Source: Paenibacillus sp. sptzw28
Lineage (GTDB): Bacteria > Bacillota > Bacilli > Paenibacillales > Paenibacillaceae
DNA length: 64,000 nucleotides
Direction: 5' to 3'
Assembly (NCBI RefSeq): GCF_019550795.1
Contig: NZ_CP080545.1
Coordinates: 1,383,501 to 1,447,500, forward strand
Part shown: piece after piece, positions 25,209 to 33,801 of the stretch
Layout of the letters: every line of letters starts with the position of its first letter
Position numbering within the stretch: position 1 is the stretch's first letter
Translations under genes and position numbers: made by a program
Notes under the pieces: model-generated
Seen by the model: only the letters and a program-made list of their open reading frames with translations
Database searches by the model: none
Told to the model about the DNA's origin: nothing

Positions 25209-25529
25209 ATGTCAACTCAACATTCTGCCGCTGAAGAGCATGGCAAACGCCATAAGCAAGAAGGCCCGCGGAAGCACATTATTGCATTTATTTTCTCGAT
25301 CCTGTTAACGGTTATTGCCTTCGCGGCGGTATCGGCAGGGGAAATCAATCAATCGTTTGTGTATATTATCCTCGTTCTTATGGCGGTACTGCAGGTATTC
25401 ATTCAGATGTCGTTCTGGATGCATATGAAAGACCGCGGACATATCTTCCCAATTATGGGGATTCTTATGGGCGTATTCGTAGTTTTCACGCTGGTAGTCA
25501 TGGCCGAGTATTGGGCTTGGTGGGGCTAA
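25209..25529 (+). CDS. ctaF: Cytochrome caa3 oxidase subunit IV
   Basis: 106 residues with three membrane segments and the family pattern FIQMSFWMHMKDRGH. A charged N-terminal tail (EEHGKRHKQEGPRKH) faces the cytoplasm. It starts 3 bp after ctaE with AAAGGTGGG upstream and is the last structural gene before a terminator. Confidence 0.92.
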   Translation: MSTQHSAAEEHGKRHKQEGPRKHIIAFIFSILLTVIAFAAVSAGEINQSFVYIILVLMAVLQVFIQMSFWMHMKDRGHIFPIMGILMGVFVVFTLVVMAEYWAWWG

Positions 25530-25546
25530 TTACGAAGGATTAAATT

Positions 25547-25583
25547 GAAAAGAGGGCGGTCCTAGTCGGCCCCCCTCTTTTGT
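25547..25583 (+). terminator. Intrinsic terminator after ctaF
   Basis: AAAAGAGGG pairs with CCCTCTTTT around an inner GG/CC pair, followed by GTTGT. It divides ctaCDEF from ctaG, which may need its own promoter or read-through. Confidence 0.7.
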
Positions 25584-25619
25584 TGTAAGTCAAGGTAAGC
25601 AAGAAAGGGGAATTCCATC

Positions 25620-26537
25620 ATGCTGGGATTACAATATTTCACCTTCGAAGAGCTGTGGAGCCCGATGTTTTTCTTCTTTATGGCAGCGCTTGTCATTCTC
25701 TACTTTTATTTGGCCGGACCTTGGAGGGAAAAACATGTGCCGGAAGCACCGCCGGTAACAGTGATGCAGAAGAGCCTGTTTGTAACCGGTGCGGTGCTTT
25801 ATTATATGGCTCAGGGCGGGCCGCTTGAACTGCTAGGCCATTTGATGTTTACATTTCATATGGTGAACATGTCACTCTCTTATTTGATCGTTCCGCCGAT
25901 TATTTTGCTGAGTATACCCGCTTTTATATGGCGTTCGCTGTTTAGGGCGGCATTCTTGAAGAAGCTGAACCTCCTGATGCACCCGATTTTCACTCTTGTG
26001 CTGTTTAATATGCTGTTCTCGTTCTATCATGTGCCGGTAGTGCATGATTACGTGATGACCCACTTTCTTGTCCATCGCATCTTTTACGGGGTCCTGCTCG
26101 TTGCAGCATTTATGATGTGGTGGCAAATTGTATGCCCGGTTCCGGAATGGAACCGATTAACGGACGTCCGTAAGATGGCCTACGTCTTCGCAAATGGGGT
26201 TATGCTTACTCCGGCTTGTGCGCTTATTATTTTCTCAAGCACACCGATGTATGCGACCTATAACGATCCGGAAGTGTGGGCAAAGGCTATGGGCTACTGT
26301 GTATCCGGTGACCCGAAGGCTCTCCTTTCAAGCTTCAGCGGGCCGTCTTTCTTTAATCTGATGGAGCCGGCGGAGGACCAGCAGCTCGGCGGAATCGTGA
26401 TGAAGCTTGTCCAGGAGGTTATGTACGGAGCGATTCTTGCCTATATATTCTTTCATTGGTACAAGAAGGAACACGCGGATACGGAAGACGAGCTGACTGA
26501 TGCCGGCTCCGCCGGTGCAGCGGGCGCCGGAGTTTAA
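25620..26537 (+). CDS. ctaG: Cytochrome c oxidase assembly factor CtaG
   Basis: 305 residues with about seven membrane segments and the caa3_CtaG pattern (FTFHMVNMSLSYLIVPPIILLSIPAF, FNMLFSFYHVPVVHDYVM, HRIFYGVLLVAAFMMWWQIVCPVPEW). CtaG is a membrane protein needed for copper delivery to, or assembly of, the caa3 oxidase in Bacillus. The ATG is preceded by AAAGGGG. Its place right after ctaF is the usual one. Confidence 0.92.
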   Translation: MLGLQYFTFEELWSPMFFFFMAALVILYFYLAGPWREKHVPEAPPVTVMQKSLFVTGAVLYYMAQGGPLELLGHLMFTFHMVNMSLSYLIVPPIILLSIPAFIWRSLFRAAFLKKLNLLMHPIFTLVLFNMLFSFYHVPVVHDYVMTHFLVHRIFYGVLLVAAFMMWWQIVCPVPEWNRLTDVRKMAYVFANGVMLTPACALIIFSSTPMYATYNDPEVWAKAMGYCVSGDPKALLSSFSGPSFFNLMEPAEDQQLGGIVMKLVQEVMYGAILAYIFFHWYKKEHADTEDELTDAGSAGAAGAGV

Positions 26538-26575
26538 TTTACGCTATAGAATCGTAAGAATTGGTGGGATGTCCT

Positions 26576-27037
26576 TTGTCAATGTATGATATTTTGCCTG
26601 CTATCAGCACCTCTTTCATTGTTATAAGCGCGGTCCTAGTTGCAATCGGTTGGGGACTTGCCATTAAGAGAAGGCTCGAAGCCCATAAGAAGGTCATGCT
26701 CGCGGGAGCAGTGGCCGCGCTTATTTTCTTCATTGTCTACGTGTCCCGGACGATCTTCGTCGGGAATACGGAGTGGGGCGGACCAGACGAGTTGAAAACG
26801 GCTTATATGATCTTTCTTTTCTTTCATATTGTTCTTGCTACGGTTGCAGCGGTATTCGGCATAACCACTCTGACGCTCGCGTTCCGCGGTCGTTTCGCCA
26901 AGCATCGCAAATGGGGAAGAGTAACATCGGTGACTTGGTTTTTCACAGCTATAACCGGCGTTACTGTTTATACTTTGCTGTACTTGATGTTTCCCGGCGG
27001 GCATACGAAACCCGTATTGGATATACTTTTCGGCTAA
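26576..27037 (+). CDS. DUF420 membrane protein (YozB/CtaM-like)
   Basis: About 153 residues with four membrane segments. DUF420 features are ISTSFIVISAVLVAIGWGLAIKRRLEAHKKVM near the start, FHIVLATVAAVFGITTLTLAFRGRFAKHRKWGR and the end TGVTVYTLLYLMF. In Staphylococcus a member (CtaM) is required for maturation of the aa3-type oxidase, which fits the position behind ctaG. The start is uncertain: TTG 26576 lies 7 nt after GGTGGG, and ATG 26582 is possible. Confidence 0.85.
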   Translation: MSMYDILPAISTSFIVISAVLVAIGWGLAIKRRLEAHKKVMLAGAVAALIFFIVYVSRTIFVGNTEWGGPDELKTAYMIFLFFHIVLATVAAVFGITTLTLAFRGRFAKHRKWGRVTSVTWFFTAITGVTVYTLLYLMFPGGHTKPVLDILFG

Positions 27038-27077
27038 AAAATCACGCTTATAATCGTGAAGAAGTGTATTTATGAAG

Positions 27078-27108
27078 CGGCAGACCTTTGAGTCTGCCGT
27101 TTTTTTTG
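27078..27108 (+). terminator. Intrinsic terminator closing the oxidase cluster
   Basis: CGGCAGAC and GTCTGCCG form a perfect 8-bp stem with a 6-nt loop, followed by nine T. Confidence 0.92.
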
Positions 27109-27191
27109 GCGTAAAGCGGATAAATAAAAACGATTTTTCGAAGAACGGGACAGAGAAAATTGTACTTTATAAAAGCTTTAATTACCAACTA

Positions 27192-27242
27192 TTGACACTT
27201 TAGGAGTGGTGTGATTATACTGTGCATAAAGATATATACAGT
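27192..27242 (+). promoter_or_regulatory. Promoter and GntR-type operator of the exporter cluster
   Basis: TTGACA (27192-27197) and TATACT (27216-27221) are 18 bp apart. Overlapping the -10 box, ACTGTGCATA at 27219-27228 and TATATACAGT at 27233-27242 form an imperfect inverted repeat. The YtrA-type GntR repressor encoded in the same cluster is a likely ligand (inference). Confidence 0.6.
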
Positions 27243-27264
27243 TTGTGAATGGAGGAGAAAATAT

Positions 27265-27978
27265 ATGATGAACTGGCGGGGCGCCAATATTCTGTTCCAG
27301 CATGAGATGCGCCGTTCGTGGTTGGGACTGCTTCTGACGATGTTGTTTTTCACTTATATGAGTATCGTGACGATGCCGCTGTTTACAATGGTGCTGCAAG
27401 GCGAAGATGGGGGCTGGGCCGGTGATTTTGTTTATTTGTCAGTGCTGCCGAGCATGAGCTTCCTGATGAACCGCTCGCTTCTCAAATATTGGCTGAACGA
27501 CCCATATACCCGAAAGTTAGCCTATTGGCGAACAATGCCGATTGGCTTGACCTCTATAGTACTGGCGAGGATGATGCAGCTTGTAACCGTGCTTGTGATT
27601 GTCGGGATCTTCTTCTTCACTGCCCAGTATCTGATGCTGAATGAGCTTCGTGAATTATTGAGCCCGGGCGAATATGTCTATTTCGCGCTTACCTGGCTTG
27701 GCTATTCACTTGCGATAGGCTCAACCTATGTTTATTTCGAACAGGCCATAAACGGTAAGCTGTATCTTATCATTTGCATAGGTTATCTGATTCTGTTTGG
27801 CATCTCGGTGCTCGTCTTCTGGACTGCAGACGTACAATTACTTAAATCATCCATCGAAGCGGCTCAGCGTCATAATGTTATGTGGCCGGCAGGTGCGTTG
27901 ACACTAGGAGCTGCAGTTATGATTTTTACCGGTATAGTTCTGCGAAAGCGGCTGGCAACAAGGAATTTGCTAAGCTAG
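27265..27978 (+). CDS. ABC exporter permease-like membrane protein
   Basis: 237 residues with about six membrane segments (for example LGLLLTMLFFTYMSIV, LVTVLVIVGIFFFTAQYLML, LYLIICIGYLILFGISVLVF). It resembles small ABC-2 type permeases found with YtrA/YtrB-like genes. The first gene of a cluster permease, GntR regulator, ATPase. ATG 27265 follows GGAGGAG; a longer frame upstream would run through the promoter. Exported substrate unknown; related clusters respond to cell-wall antibiotics. Confidence 0.75.
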   Translation: MMNWRGANILFQHEMRRSWLGLLLTMLFFTYMSIVTMPLFTMVLQGEDGGWAGDFVYLSVLPSMSFLMNRSLLKYWLNDPYTRKLAYWRTMPIGLTSIVLARMMQLVTVLVIVGIFFFTAQYLMLNELRELLSPGEYVYFALTWLGYSLAIGSTYVYFEQAINGKLYLIICIGYLILFGISVLVFWTADVQLLKSSIEAAQRHNVMWPAGALTLGAAVMIFTGIVLRKRLATRNLLS

Positions 27979-28036
27979 ACATTAGCGCCATAGACTGGGA
28001 ACGGATTTTATTGCCCCGGAGAAGAAGGTGTGTACG

Positions 28037-28447
28037 GTGTGGATACCAATACAAGTTAACGAACAGAGCGCAGAGCCGTTATACCACCAAATTGAAGTTC
28101 AGCTGCGCGCATTAATTGTGAGTGATCAGCTAAGCGAGGGCACACTCCTGCCGTCGATTCGAGAACTCGCGCAAATGCTGAAATGCAGTGTAATTACGAT
28201 TCGCCGCGTTTATCAGGACCTGGAAAATGAAGGGCTGCTGCTAACCCGTCAGGGTACGGGTACCTTTGTCGCCAGAGTTGGCGATGAGATTCGGCAGGTA
28301 CAACGGCTAAGCGCTGTGGTGGAGGCGTTCGAATCGGCTGTTGATGCCGGGCTGCGGGTGCAGTGTACGGAAGAGGAAATGACGGAGCTGCTGCAAAATA
28401 TACTTCGCCGCAAACGGAAGGCGGATGAATCATCTGGGGGAGGCTGA
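28037..28447 (+). CDS. GntR family regulator, YtrA subfamily
   Basis: 136 residues. The N-terminal winged helix is clear (EPLYHQIEVQLRALIVSDQL, then LPSIRELAQMLKCSVITIRRVYQDLENEGLLLTRQGTGTFV); only a short dimerisation tail follows, as in YtrA. Such proteins repress ABC exporter operons and are released by cell-envelope stress. GTG 28037 (MWIPIQVNEQS) has AAGGTG upstream and gives the usual N-terminus. It sits between the permease and ATPase genes rather than first, an order slightly different from Bacillus ytrABCDEF. The palindrome near 27230 is a candidate operator. Confidence 0.88.
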   Translation: MWIPIQVNEQSAEPLYHQIEVQLRALIVSDQLSEGTLLPSIRELAQMLKCSVITIRRVYQDLENEGLLLTRQGTGTFVARVGDEIRQVQRLSAVVEAFESAVDAGLRVQCTEEEMTELLQNILRRKRKADESSGGG

Positions 28448-28454
28448 AATAACG

Positions 28455-29363
28455 ATGGAGCAAACGGCAGTGTCGATACAAGGGCTTATACAGAGAAGGT
28501 CGCATTTTGAACTTGGACCGATTGATCTTGAGATTCCGAAGGGATATGTCACAGCGATCATTGGACCTAACGGCTCGGGAAAAAGCTCACTGTTCCGGCT
28601 CATGCTGGATCTGGCTAAACCCGACACCGGGGAAATTGCTCTGCTTGGCGAGAAAATCGGCAGAGGCGACGATCGCTTGCTCAAAGAGCGCATTGGCTAT
28701 GTTCCGGAGCAGGCGATCGATCTTGAAGACCATCTGAGAGCGGAGGTAAAGGCGTTATTTTGCCGGAAATGGTATCCGCTGTGGGACGCCAATCGATTTC
28801 AGGAGCTGCAGAGGCGATTTGAAATCGACACCACGCTGAAGCTTGGCAAGATGTCCAAAGGAATGAGGCGCAAGTTCGATCTTGCGCTGGCGATGGCTCA
28901 CAATCCGGAGCTTCTGCTGCTTGATGAGCCTTCCTCCGGACTTGATCCAATTGCCTGGAAGACGATGATCGATGTCCTTCACCGTTACATGGAGAGGAAC
29001 GAACGCACCATATTAATGTCGTCGCACATTGTGGATGAAGTGCGGAGACTTGCGGATTATATCGTATTCATGGTGCAAGGCAGGGTGCTTGGTATGTTCG
29101 AGAAGGATACGCTGCTCGAGTCCTGGAATGTAATGTACATTGATGTTGGCAGTGATGCGAGCGTAAACTGGTCGTCAATGCCGGGCTTCATGAGTGCCGA
29201 GTATACGGGGGGGACGGCCTTTAAAGTAGTGACCAGTCATGTGCTTGAGGCGGAGTACTGGTGTGAAGCCTCGGATGTTCGAATCATAAACCGGCAGAAG
29301 CTGGAGTTGGACGATATATTGTCCCTGTTAGTCGAACAAGAAAGACATCGGATGCAGTCATAA
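28455..29363 (+). CDS. ABC transporter ATPase, YtrB type
   Basis: 302 residues. Walker A GPNGSGKSS near residue 35, signature SKGMRRK near 140, Walker B LLLLDEPSSGLD and the switch His in SSHIVDE. The C-terminal 70 residues are a small accessory domain. It would power export by the permease encoded two genes upstream. ATG 28455 was chosen because GGGGGAGG precedes it; an ATG at 28425 inside the GntR gene has poor spacing. Confidence 0.88.
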   Translation: MEQTAVSIQGLIQRRSHFELGPIDLEIPKGYVTAIIGPNGSGKSSLFRLMLDLAKPDTGEIALLGEKIGRGDDRLLKERIGYVPEQAIDLEDHLRAEVKALFCRKWYPLWDANRFQELQRRFEIDTTLKLGKMSKGMRRKFDLALAMAHNPELLLLDEPSSGLDPIAWKTMIDVLHRYMERNERTILMSSHIVDEVRRLADYIVFMVQGRVLGMFEKDTLLESWNVMYIDVGSDASVNWSSMPGFMSAEYTGGTAFKVVTSHVLEAEYWCEASDVRIINRQKLELDDILSLLVEQERHRMQS

Positions 29364-29402
29364 TTATTGCCATATGAATATGAGAGGAGTTCGAAAGACA
29401 TA

Positions 29403-30305
29403 ATGAATCCTTTGAAAGTAAATCAGGTATTCAAGCAGTACGGTGATAAGACCGCTGTGAACGGTATCAGCTTTGAAGTGGCTGAGGGGGAGATATACGG
29501 TCTGCTCGGTGCCAATGGCGCAGGCAAAACAACGACGATGAGGATGGTTCTGGGACTTATATATCCGGACGGCGGCAGCATTCAATATAACGGCAAAAAC
29601 TACAGCGTCGAGCAGCTTCGCAATCTCGGCTATCTTCCGGAGGAGCGCGGGCTGTACCCGAAGGTCAAGGTTAGCGACCAAATCATCTACCTCGCGCAGC
29701 TGCGCGGCATGACGCGTAAAGCAGCAGACCGCAACCTGAAGCGGTGGCTCGAACGGTTCAGCGTTCCCGAATATTACGGGAAGAAGGTAGAGGAACTCTC
29801 GAAGGGCAACCAGCAGAAAATTCAATTTATCGCAGCCGTCATTCACGATCCGAAGATTATCATCATGGACGAGGCATTCAGCGGGCTGGATCCGGTTAAC
29901 GTCGAGCTGCTCAAATCAACTGTAAAAGAGCTTCGAGACGCCGGCACGAGCATCCTGTTCTCGACGCACCGGATGGAGCATGTAGAGGAGCTTTGCCGGA
30001 ATATTACTATCTTGCACAAATCGAATCCGGTGCTTCAGGGGAATTTGAAATCTATCAAGAAGGAGTTCCCGCGGGAACGCGTTATACTGGCCGTTGACGG
30101 CGACGTGAAAGGGCTCGAATCTATTGACGGCGTCCTTAAGGTAATCCGTCACGAATACGGATATGAGCTGTTTATTTCCCGGGAGGACGCGGGCAGGCCT
30201 ATTCTGGAGCTGGCGATGGAACAATCGGATGTGACCAGGTTTGAAGTTTTGGAACCGACCCTGAACGAAATCTTTATTAAGATGGTAGGTGAGAGTCATG
30301 AGTAA
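29403..30305 (+). CDS. ABC transporter ATPase, NatA type
   Basis: 300 residues. Walker A GANGAGKTT near residue 40, signature ELSKGNQQK near 140, Walker B IIIMDEAFSGLD, switch His in STHRMEH. The C-terminal part is the DUF4162 region of NatA-like ATPases. NatAB exports sodium or, in relatives, peptides or drugs; the substrate here is unknown. ATG 29403 begins the conserved MNPLKVNQVFK. The stop overlaps the start of the permease gene by 8 bp, so the two form one transporter. Confidence 0.9.
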   Translation: MNPLKVNQVFKQYGDKTAVNGISFEVAEGEIYGLLGANGAGKTTTMRMVLGLIYPDGGSIQYNGKNYSVEQLRNLGYLPEERGLYPKVKVSDQIIYLAQLRGMTRKAADRNLKRWLERFSVPEYYGKKVEELSKGNQQKIQFIAAVIHDPKIIIMDEAFSGLDPVNVELLKSTVKELRDAGTSILFSTHRMEHVEELCRNITILHKSNPVLQGNLKSIKKEFPRERVILAVDGDVKGLESIDGVLKVIRHEYGYELFISREDAGRPILELAMEQSDVTRFEVLEPTLNEIFIKMVGESHE

Positions 30306-31629
30306 CAGCTTTTGGACGGTCGTCGGTTTTACCGTGAAGAACAAGTTCAGAGGGAAAGCTTTTCTTATTACGATGATTATTATCGCAGTTATTCTAAGCG
30401 TTGCGATCAACCTGCCTTACTTATTCACAAAATTCAGCGGCGAAGATAAGCCGGCGGCAGTCGGATATCTGGATAGCAGCGCAGATAAGCTAAGCTCCCA
30501 GCTGTTCACGGTTACCCGAATGGCGGAATTGGTGAACAAATATTATGAAGCGCAGGAGAAACCGGATATCAAGCTGGTTCCGATTCCGGATGCAGGTTCC
30601 GCGGCTGCGAATGAGGAGGCGCTCAAGCAGGCGGTCGCTGATGGTAAGATCGATGGATACATCGAATTTACCCCAAAGGAAAATTCCTTCCCGACGGTGA
30701 CCTATAAATCTGAAGCGTTAATGGACGTCGGCGCCGCGCAATCGCTCAGAGCCGCACTTCAAGCGGTGAAGACGGAGGCGGTACTGGAAGGCGGAGGTAT
30801 AAGCGGTGAGCAGAAATCGCTGCTGCTTGCTCCCGTAACAATCGATACCGTACAGATATCCACGTCCGGAGGAGCAGGCTCAGTAGGTCAAGGGAAATCC
30901 GAAACCCAGCAGGCTATGGATATGGGGCTTGTCTATGTTATTATCATCATGCTGTTTATGGCGATCATGATTACCGGACAAATGATAGCAAGCGAAATCA
31001 CCGCGGAGAAAAGCTCCAGAGTGATGGAAATTCTTATCACAAGTGTCTCTCCACTTAAAGGCATGTTCGGCAAAATCTTCGGCATGTTCCTTGTAGGCCT
31101 CACTCAGGTTGCGGTGTATGTAGCTGTCATCATCATCAACATGACGCTGCCGCACAATGCAGAGACGCTCGCTGGTATGAATATTCGTCTAAGCGATATC
31201 GATCCGGTGCTGCTATGTTACGCGATTTTATTCTATCTGACCGGATATTTCCTGTTCGCAACGATGTTTGCGGCTGTGGGATCAATCGTCAGCCGCACAG
31301 AGGATCTGGGCCAAGCGGTGCTGCCGATCACGATGCTCTCGCTCGCCGGCTTCTATATCTGTATGTTCGGCGGACTCAACAACCCGAACTCTATGCTTAT
31401 TAAAGTGACATCGTTCATCCCTTTCTTCTCGCCCTATGTAATGGTGACCCGTCTGGGTCTGTCCGATCCGCCGGTATGGCAGGTGTGGATCTCGATTCTG
31501 ATTCTGCTCGCCACCATATTCGTTGTAGGCTGGCTGGCCGCGAAGATCTACCGCGCGGGCGTGCTCATGTACGGTAAACGACCGAGCATCAAGGAGCTGC
31601 GCAAGGCGATGAAGGCTTATAAGGTTTAA
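30298..31629 (+). CDS. ABC-2 type exporter permease, NatB type
   Basis: 443 residues. One membrane segment at about 20-42, an extracytoplasmic region of about 170 residues, then five to six membrane segments. The family block IASEITAEKSSRVMEILITSVSPLKGMFGKIFGMF is near residue 240. AGGTGAG lies just before the ATG at 30298. It pairs with the NatA-type ATPase to form a two-component exporter. It is the last gene before the AT-rich accessory island. Confidence 0.9.
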   Translation: MSNSFWTVVGFTVKNKFRGKAFLITMIIIAVILSVAINLPYLFTKFSGEDKPAAVGYLDSSADKLSSQLFTVTRMAELVNKYYEAQEKPDIKLVPIPDAGSAAANEEALKQAVADGKIDGYIEFTPKENSFPTVTYKSEALMDVGAAQSLRAALQAVKTEAVLEGGGISGEQKSLLLAPVTIDTVQISTSGGAGSVGQGKSETQQAMDMGLVYVIIIMLFMAIMITGQMIASEITAEKSSRVMEILITSVSPLKGMFGKIFGMFLVGLTQVAVYVAVIIINMTLPHNAETLAGMNIRLSDIDPVLLCYAILFYLTGYFLFATMFAAVGSIVSRTEDLGQAVLPITMLSLAGFYICMFGGLNNPNSMLIKVTSFIPFFSPYVMVTRLGLSDPPVWQVWISILILLATIFVVGWLAAKIYRAGVLMYGKRPSIKELRKAMKAYKV

Positions 31630-31673
31630 CGGCCGGGCGTGAGTAATCCCCCTTTAGGCAGAATATTAATGTC

Positions 31674-31955
31674 ATGGACAATTATAAAATAAAGGGGCTG
31701 AATAGTAGCGTGGCCAATCACATTTACAAGGTATTGGGGACAATATTTATGATTTTAAGTGGATCAATCTATACTATTGAAAGATGTATTGCTAATATTT
31801 CTAATTCGCTAATTGTGGCTGGCGGCTTCGCATCACACGGGACAACTGCTAATTTCAAAACAGAATACCCAAGTTTTAAGGATAACTTTTTTGTTTTGTT
31901 TTTCTTAATCATTGGAATTTTGATATTTACATATGGGTTAATCAAGAAACGCTAA
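31674..31955 (+). CDS. Small membrane protein, unknown
   Basis: 93 residues with two predicted membrane segments (VLGTIFMILSGSIYTI and FFVLFFLIIGILIFTYGLI) and a Lys-Lys-Arg end. I do not recognise the family. ATG 31674 has no clear ribosome site; GTG 31710, 13 nt after AAAGGGG, is an alternative giving 81 residues. Base composition drops here compared with the upstream genes, marking the beginning of an accessory region. Immediately after the stop lies CTAACGGG, a motif also found after other small genes in this window. Confidence 0.5.
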   Translation: MDNYKIKGLNSSVANHIYKVLGTIFMILSGSIYTIERCIANISNSLIVAGGFASHGTTANFKTEYPSFKDNFFVLFFLIIGILIFTYGLIKKR

Positions 31956-32103
31956 ACTAACGGGCACTGTTAGTTCCACCAACTAGCCAGGACGAAGCTG
32001 CCGGAAAGGTAGATTGCCTCATTATACGAAGGGGCATCTTACGCAACTTTCAACCTTTGGAAACGTATTTATGATGAACTGAGTATTGAAGGGAGTCATT
32101 ACT

Positions 32104-32310
32104 TTGCCTAGGGTATTAAATCTATTTATCGGTTTTGTTATGGGGGTCATCTTGATGTATCTTCCTAAGCCACATATTTTTATTGTTAGTGATATTTTAG
32201 CGGATGACCTGATTGATACTATTCTTCAACAATTACTAAGTACACTAGGACTGATATTCGTATGTATGTTTGGCTATAAAACCTTTAAATTGATTTATAA
32301 GGAAGGTTAA
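32104..32310 (+). CDS. Small membrane protein, unknown
   Basis: 68 residues with two membrane segments (LFIGFVMGVILMYL and LLSTLGLIFVCMFGYKTFKLI). TTG 32104 lies 8 nt after GAAGGGAG. No family recognised. The stop is followed at once by GCTAAAGGGTAACGATAG and GAGTTCAACT, a 3' sequence pattern shared with the small gene ending at 41136. Confidence 0.5.
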   Translation: MPRVLNLFIGFVMGVILMYLPKPHIFIVSDILADDLIDTILQQLLSTLGLIFVCMFGYKTFKLIYKEG

Positions 32311-32358
32311 GCTAAAGGGTAACGATAGGGAGTTCAACTTCACTTGCTGCTATGACGA

Positions 32359-32392
32359 GAACCGGATTCCCCTGTAAGGGTCCGGTTTTTTT
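32359..32392 (+). terminator. Intrinsic terminator
   Basis: AACCGGA pairs with TCCGGTT and, inside, CCCCT with AGGG; a run of seven T follows. Confidence 0.75.
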
Positions 32393-32442
32393 CTGCAACG
32401 CATTGCTTAGCGTACGATTTTTTCCGTTTCGTGAGGTGACCC

Positions 32443-32542
32443 CATGCCCATCAAGTTAAAATCCTTTGGTGCCCCCAAAACGAAAACTTTGTGCCTTTTT
32501 ATTGTTTTGGAGGTAATCAGTTTCGTTAACTTGATGGATATG
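32443..32542. mobile_element. 100-bp miniature element with IS231-type ends
   Basis: The left end CATGCCCATCAAGTTAA (32443-32459) is matched in reverse by TTAACTTGATGGATATG (32526-32542), 15 of 17 bases. Sub-terminal GCCCCCAAAACGAAAA and TGTTTTGGAGG also pair. The ends match the known IS231 terminal repeats (CATGCCCATCAACTTAAG). It has no coding capacity and is probably mobilised in trans. Flanks TGAGGTGACCCC and TGGGGTACCCCC match at 9 of 12 positions, perhaps a decayed target duplication. Confidence 0.7.
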
Positions 32543-32584
32543 GGGTACCCCCGACCAAATGCGGATACTGCTATGTGCTAAGGA

Positions 32585-32615
32585 CGAAGAAAAGCAGCCC
32601 CTATGTAGGACTGCT
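32585..32615 (-). terminator. Intrinsic terminator of the carbonic anhydrase gene
   Basis: On the minus strand AGCAGTCCTA pairs with TAGGGGCTGCT (one wobble) and is followed by TTTTCTTC. It is 135 bp past the stop codon. Confidence 0.6.
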
Positions 32616-32749
32616 CGTTGACATAACAATCGTTAGCGGAAGTTAATTTAACATATTATCATTCATTAAAATTCGTAACTGTTTTGCATATTTTGTCCGT
32701 AATAGGAGCCAGATAACAAGGGTATAAGAAAGACTTTGTTTTTAACCTA

Positions 32750-33313
32750 TTAGTGCTCATAGCCGTCTACTACTATATCCAATTTTCCTGTTTCTGGACA
32801 GATGACAAGTCCATGAACACTAATATTCTTTGGGAACATCGGATGGTTTTTGACCATCTTAACGCTTTGTTCGACGCTTTCTTCAACCGATTGAAATCCA
32901 GTTAACCAACTTTTGATGTCAATACCTGCATCAGTTAAGGTTTTTATGATTTTTTCATCTAATCCGGCCTGTCCACATTTTTCTATGAAAGAATCAGGGT
33001 CTAACCCTTTCATCCCACAACCGTGATGTCCAACGATGGCGACTTCCTTTGCTCCAAGCTCATAAATCGCAACTAATATACTCCGCATCACACTTCCAAA
33101 CGGGTGTGAAACGATCGCTCCTGCATTTTTGATAAGCTTTACGTCACCATTTTTAATGTTCATCGCTTGTGGCAATAATTCAACAAGTCGAGTATCCATA
33201 CATGTAAGAACAACCATTTTTTTATTAGGAAATTTAGTCGTTTTGTATTTTTCATATTCCTCATTTTCAACGAATTGTTTATTGTATTCAAGAATCTCTG
33301 AAAGTAATGTCAT
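32750..33313 (-). CDS. Beta-class carbonic anhydrase
   Basis: 187 residues. The zinc ligands and catalytic pair are visible: CMDTR near residue 38 (Cys and the Asp-Arg dyad) and HHGCG near residue 95 (His and Cys). The family block KLIKNAGAIVSHPFGSVMRSI lies between. The enzyme interconverts CO2 and bicarbonate in the cytoplasm; its length is typical of the short bacterial type. AGGAGGG is 6 nt before the ATG. It sits alone in the island between a miniature IS231-type element and an IS231 left-end remnant, so it may have been moved by such elements. Confidence 0.92.
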   Translation of the reverse strand: MTLLSEILEYNKQFVENEEYEKYKTTKFPNKKMVVLTCMDTRLVELLPQAMNIKNGDVKLIKNAGAIVSHPFGSVMRSILVAIYELGAKEVAIVGHHGCGMKGLDPDSFIEKCGQAGLDEKIIKTLTDAGIDIKSWLTGFQSVEESVEQSVKMVKNHPMFPKNISVHGLVICPETGKLDIVVDGYEH

Positions 33314-33404
33314 TTAAATCCCTCCTAATAGTTAATAAAATTATTTCATATCTTTCTCTGATATTCAATATCCAACAACTAAACTTCTGAAAGGGGCCCT
33401 GCCG

Positions 33405-33503
33405 CATGCCCATCAAGCTAAAATGAAATCTATACTCCAAACTGGAAAAATAAACTATCCTTTTAATATCAAGCATAATTCCATAGAAAGGATGGTTTAC
33501 CAT
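33405..33503 (+). mobile_element. IS231-like left-end remnant
   Basis: CATGCCCATCAAGCTAAAAT begins a stretch that matches the transposase leader at 44088-44181 almost base for base (for example CCAAACTGGAAAAATAA, ATATCAAGCAT, TTCCATAGAAAGGATGGTTT) up to an ATG. After the ATG the similarity stops, so the transposase gene was deleted. Its 3' end is not found nearby. Confidence 0.8.
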
Positions 33504-33801
33504 GAAAATTTATGGTGCTACATCATAAGGCTCCTCAAATTGTAAACCGGAGACCATCTCTGGCTTTTAACTAACGTCTTCGAAGGAGCGCAACACCGAT
33601 CGTTTCTGCGGCAGCCTCGTGATGCAGTATTTCCCGAGGGTACCAAAAGTCTTTAAATGACCGAGGGACACACTCTCGTTTCAGACCAATAAGTTGAATT
33701 ACGTCGGGAATGAGATAAAGTTCTTGTAAATCGGGGGAGGAAGCTAGGTTCCGTCTCAACATCCAGGTCTATAAAGCATAAAAAAAAGCACTCTCCTTTA
33801 A
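33504..33801. other. Gap without convincing gene
   Basis: About 300 bp between the IS231 remnant and the broken peptidase gene. A 63-codon minus-strand frame (33571-33762) is open but has no ribosome site and no recognisable family. No repeat or terminator is clear. Confidence 0.4.

Noticed and set aside
33571..33762. 63-codon minus-strand frame
   Set aside because: No ribosome site, no recognised family and surrounded by element remnants.
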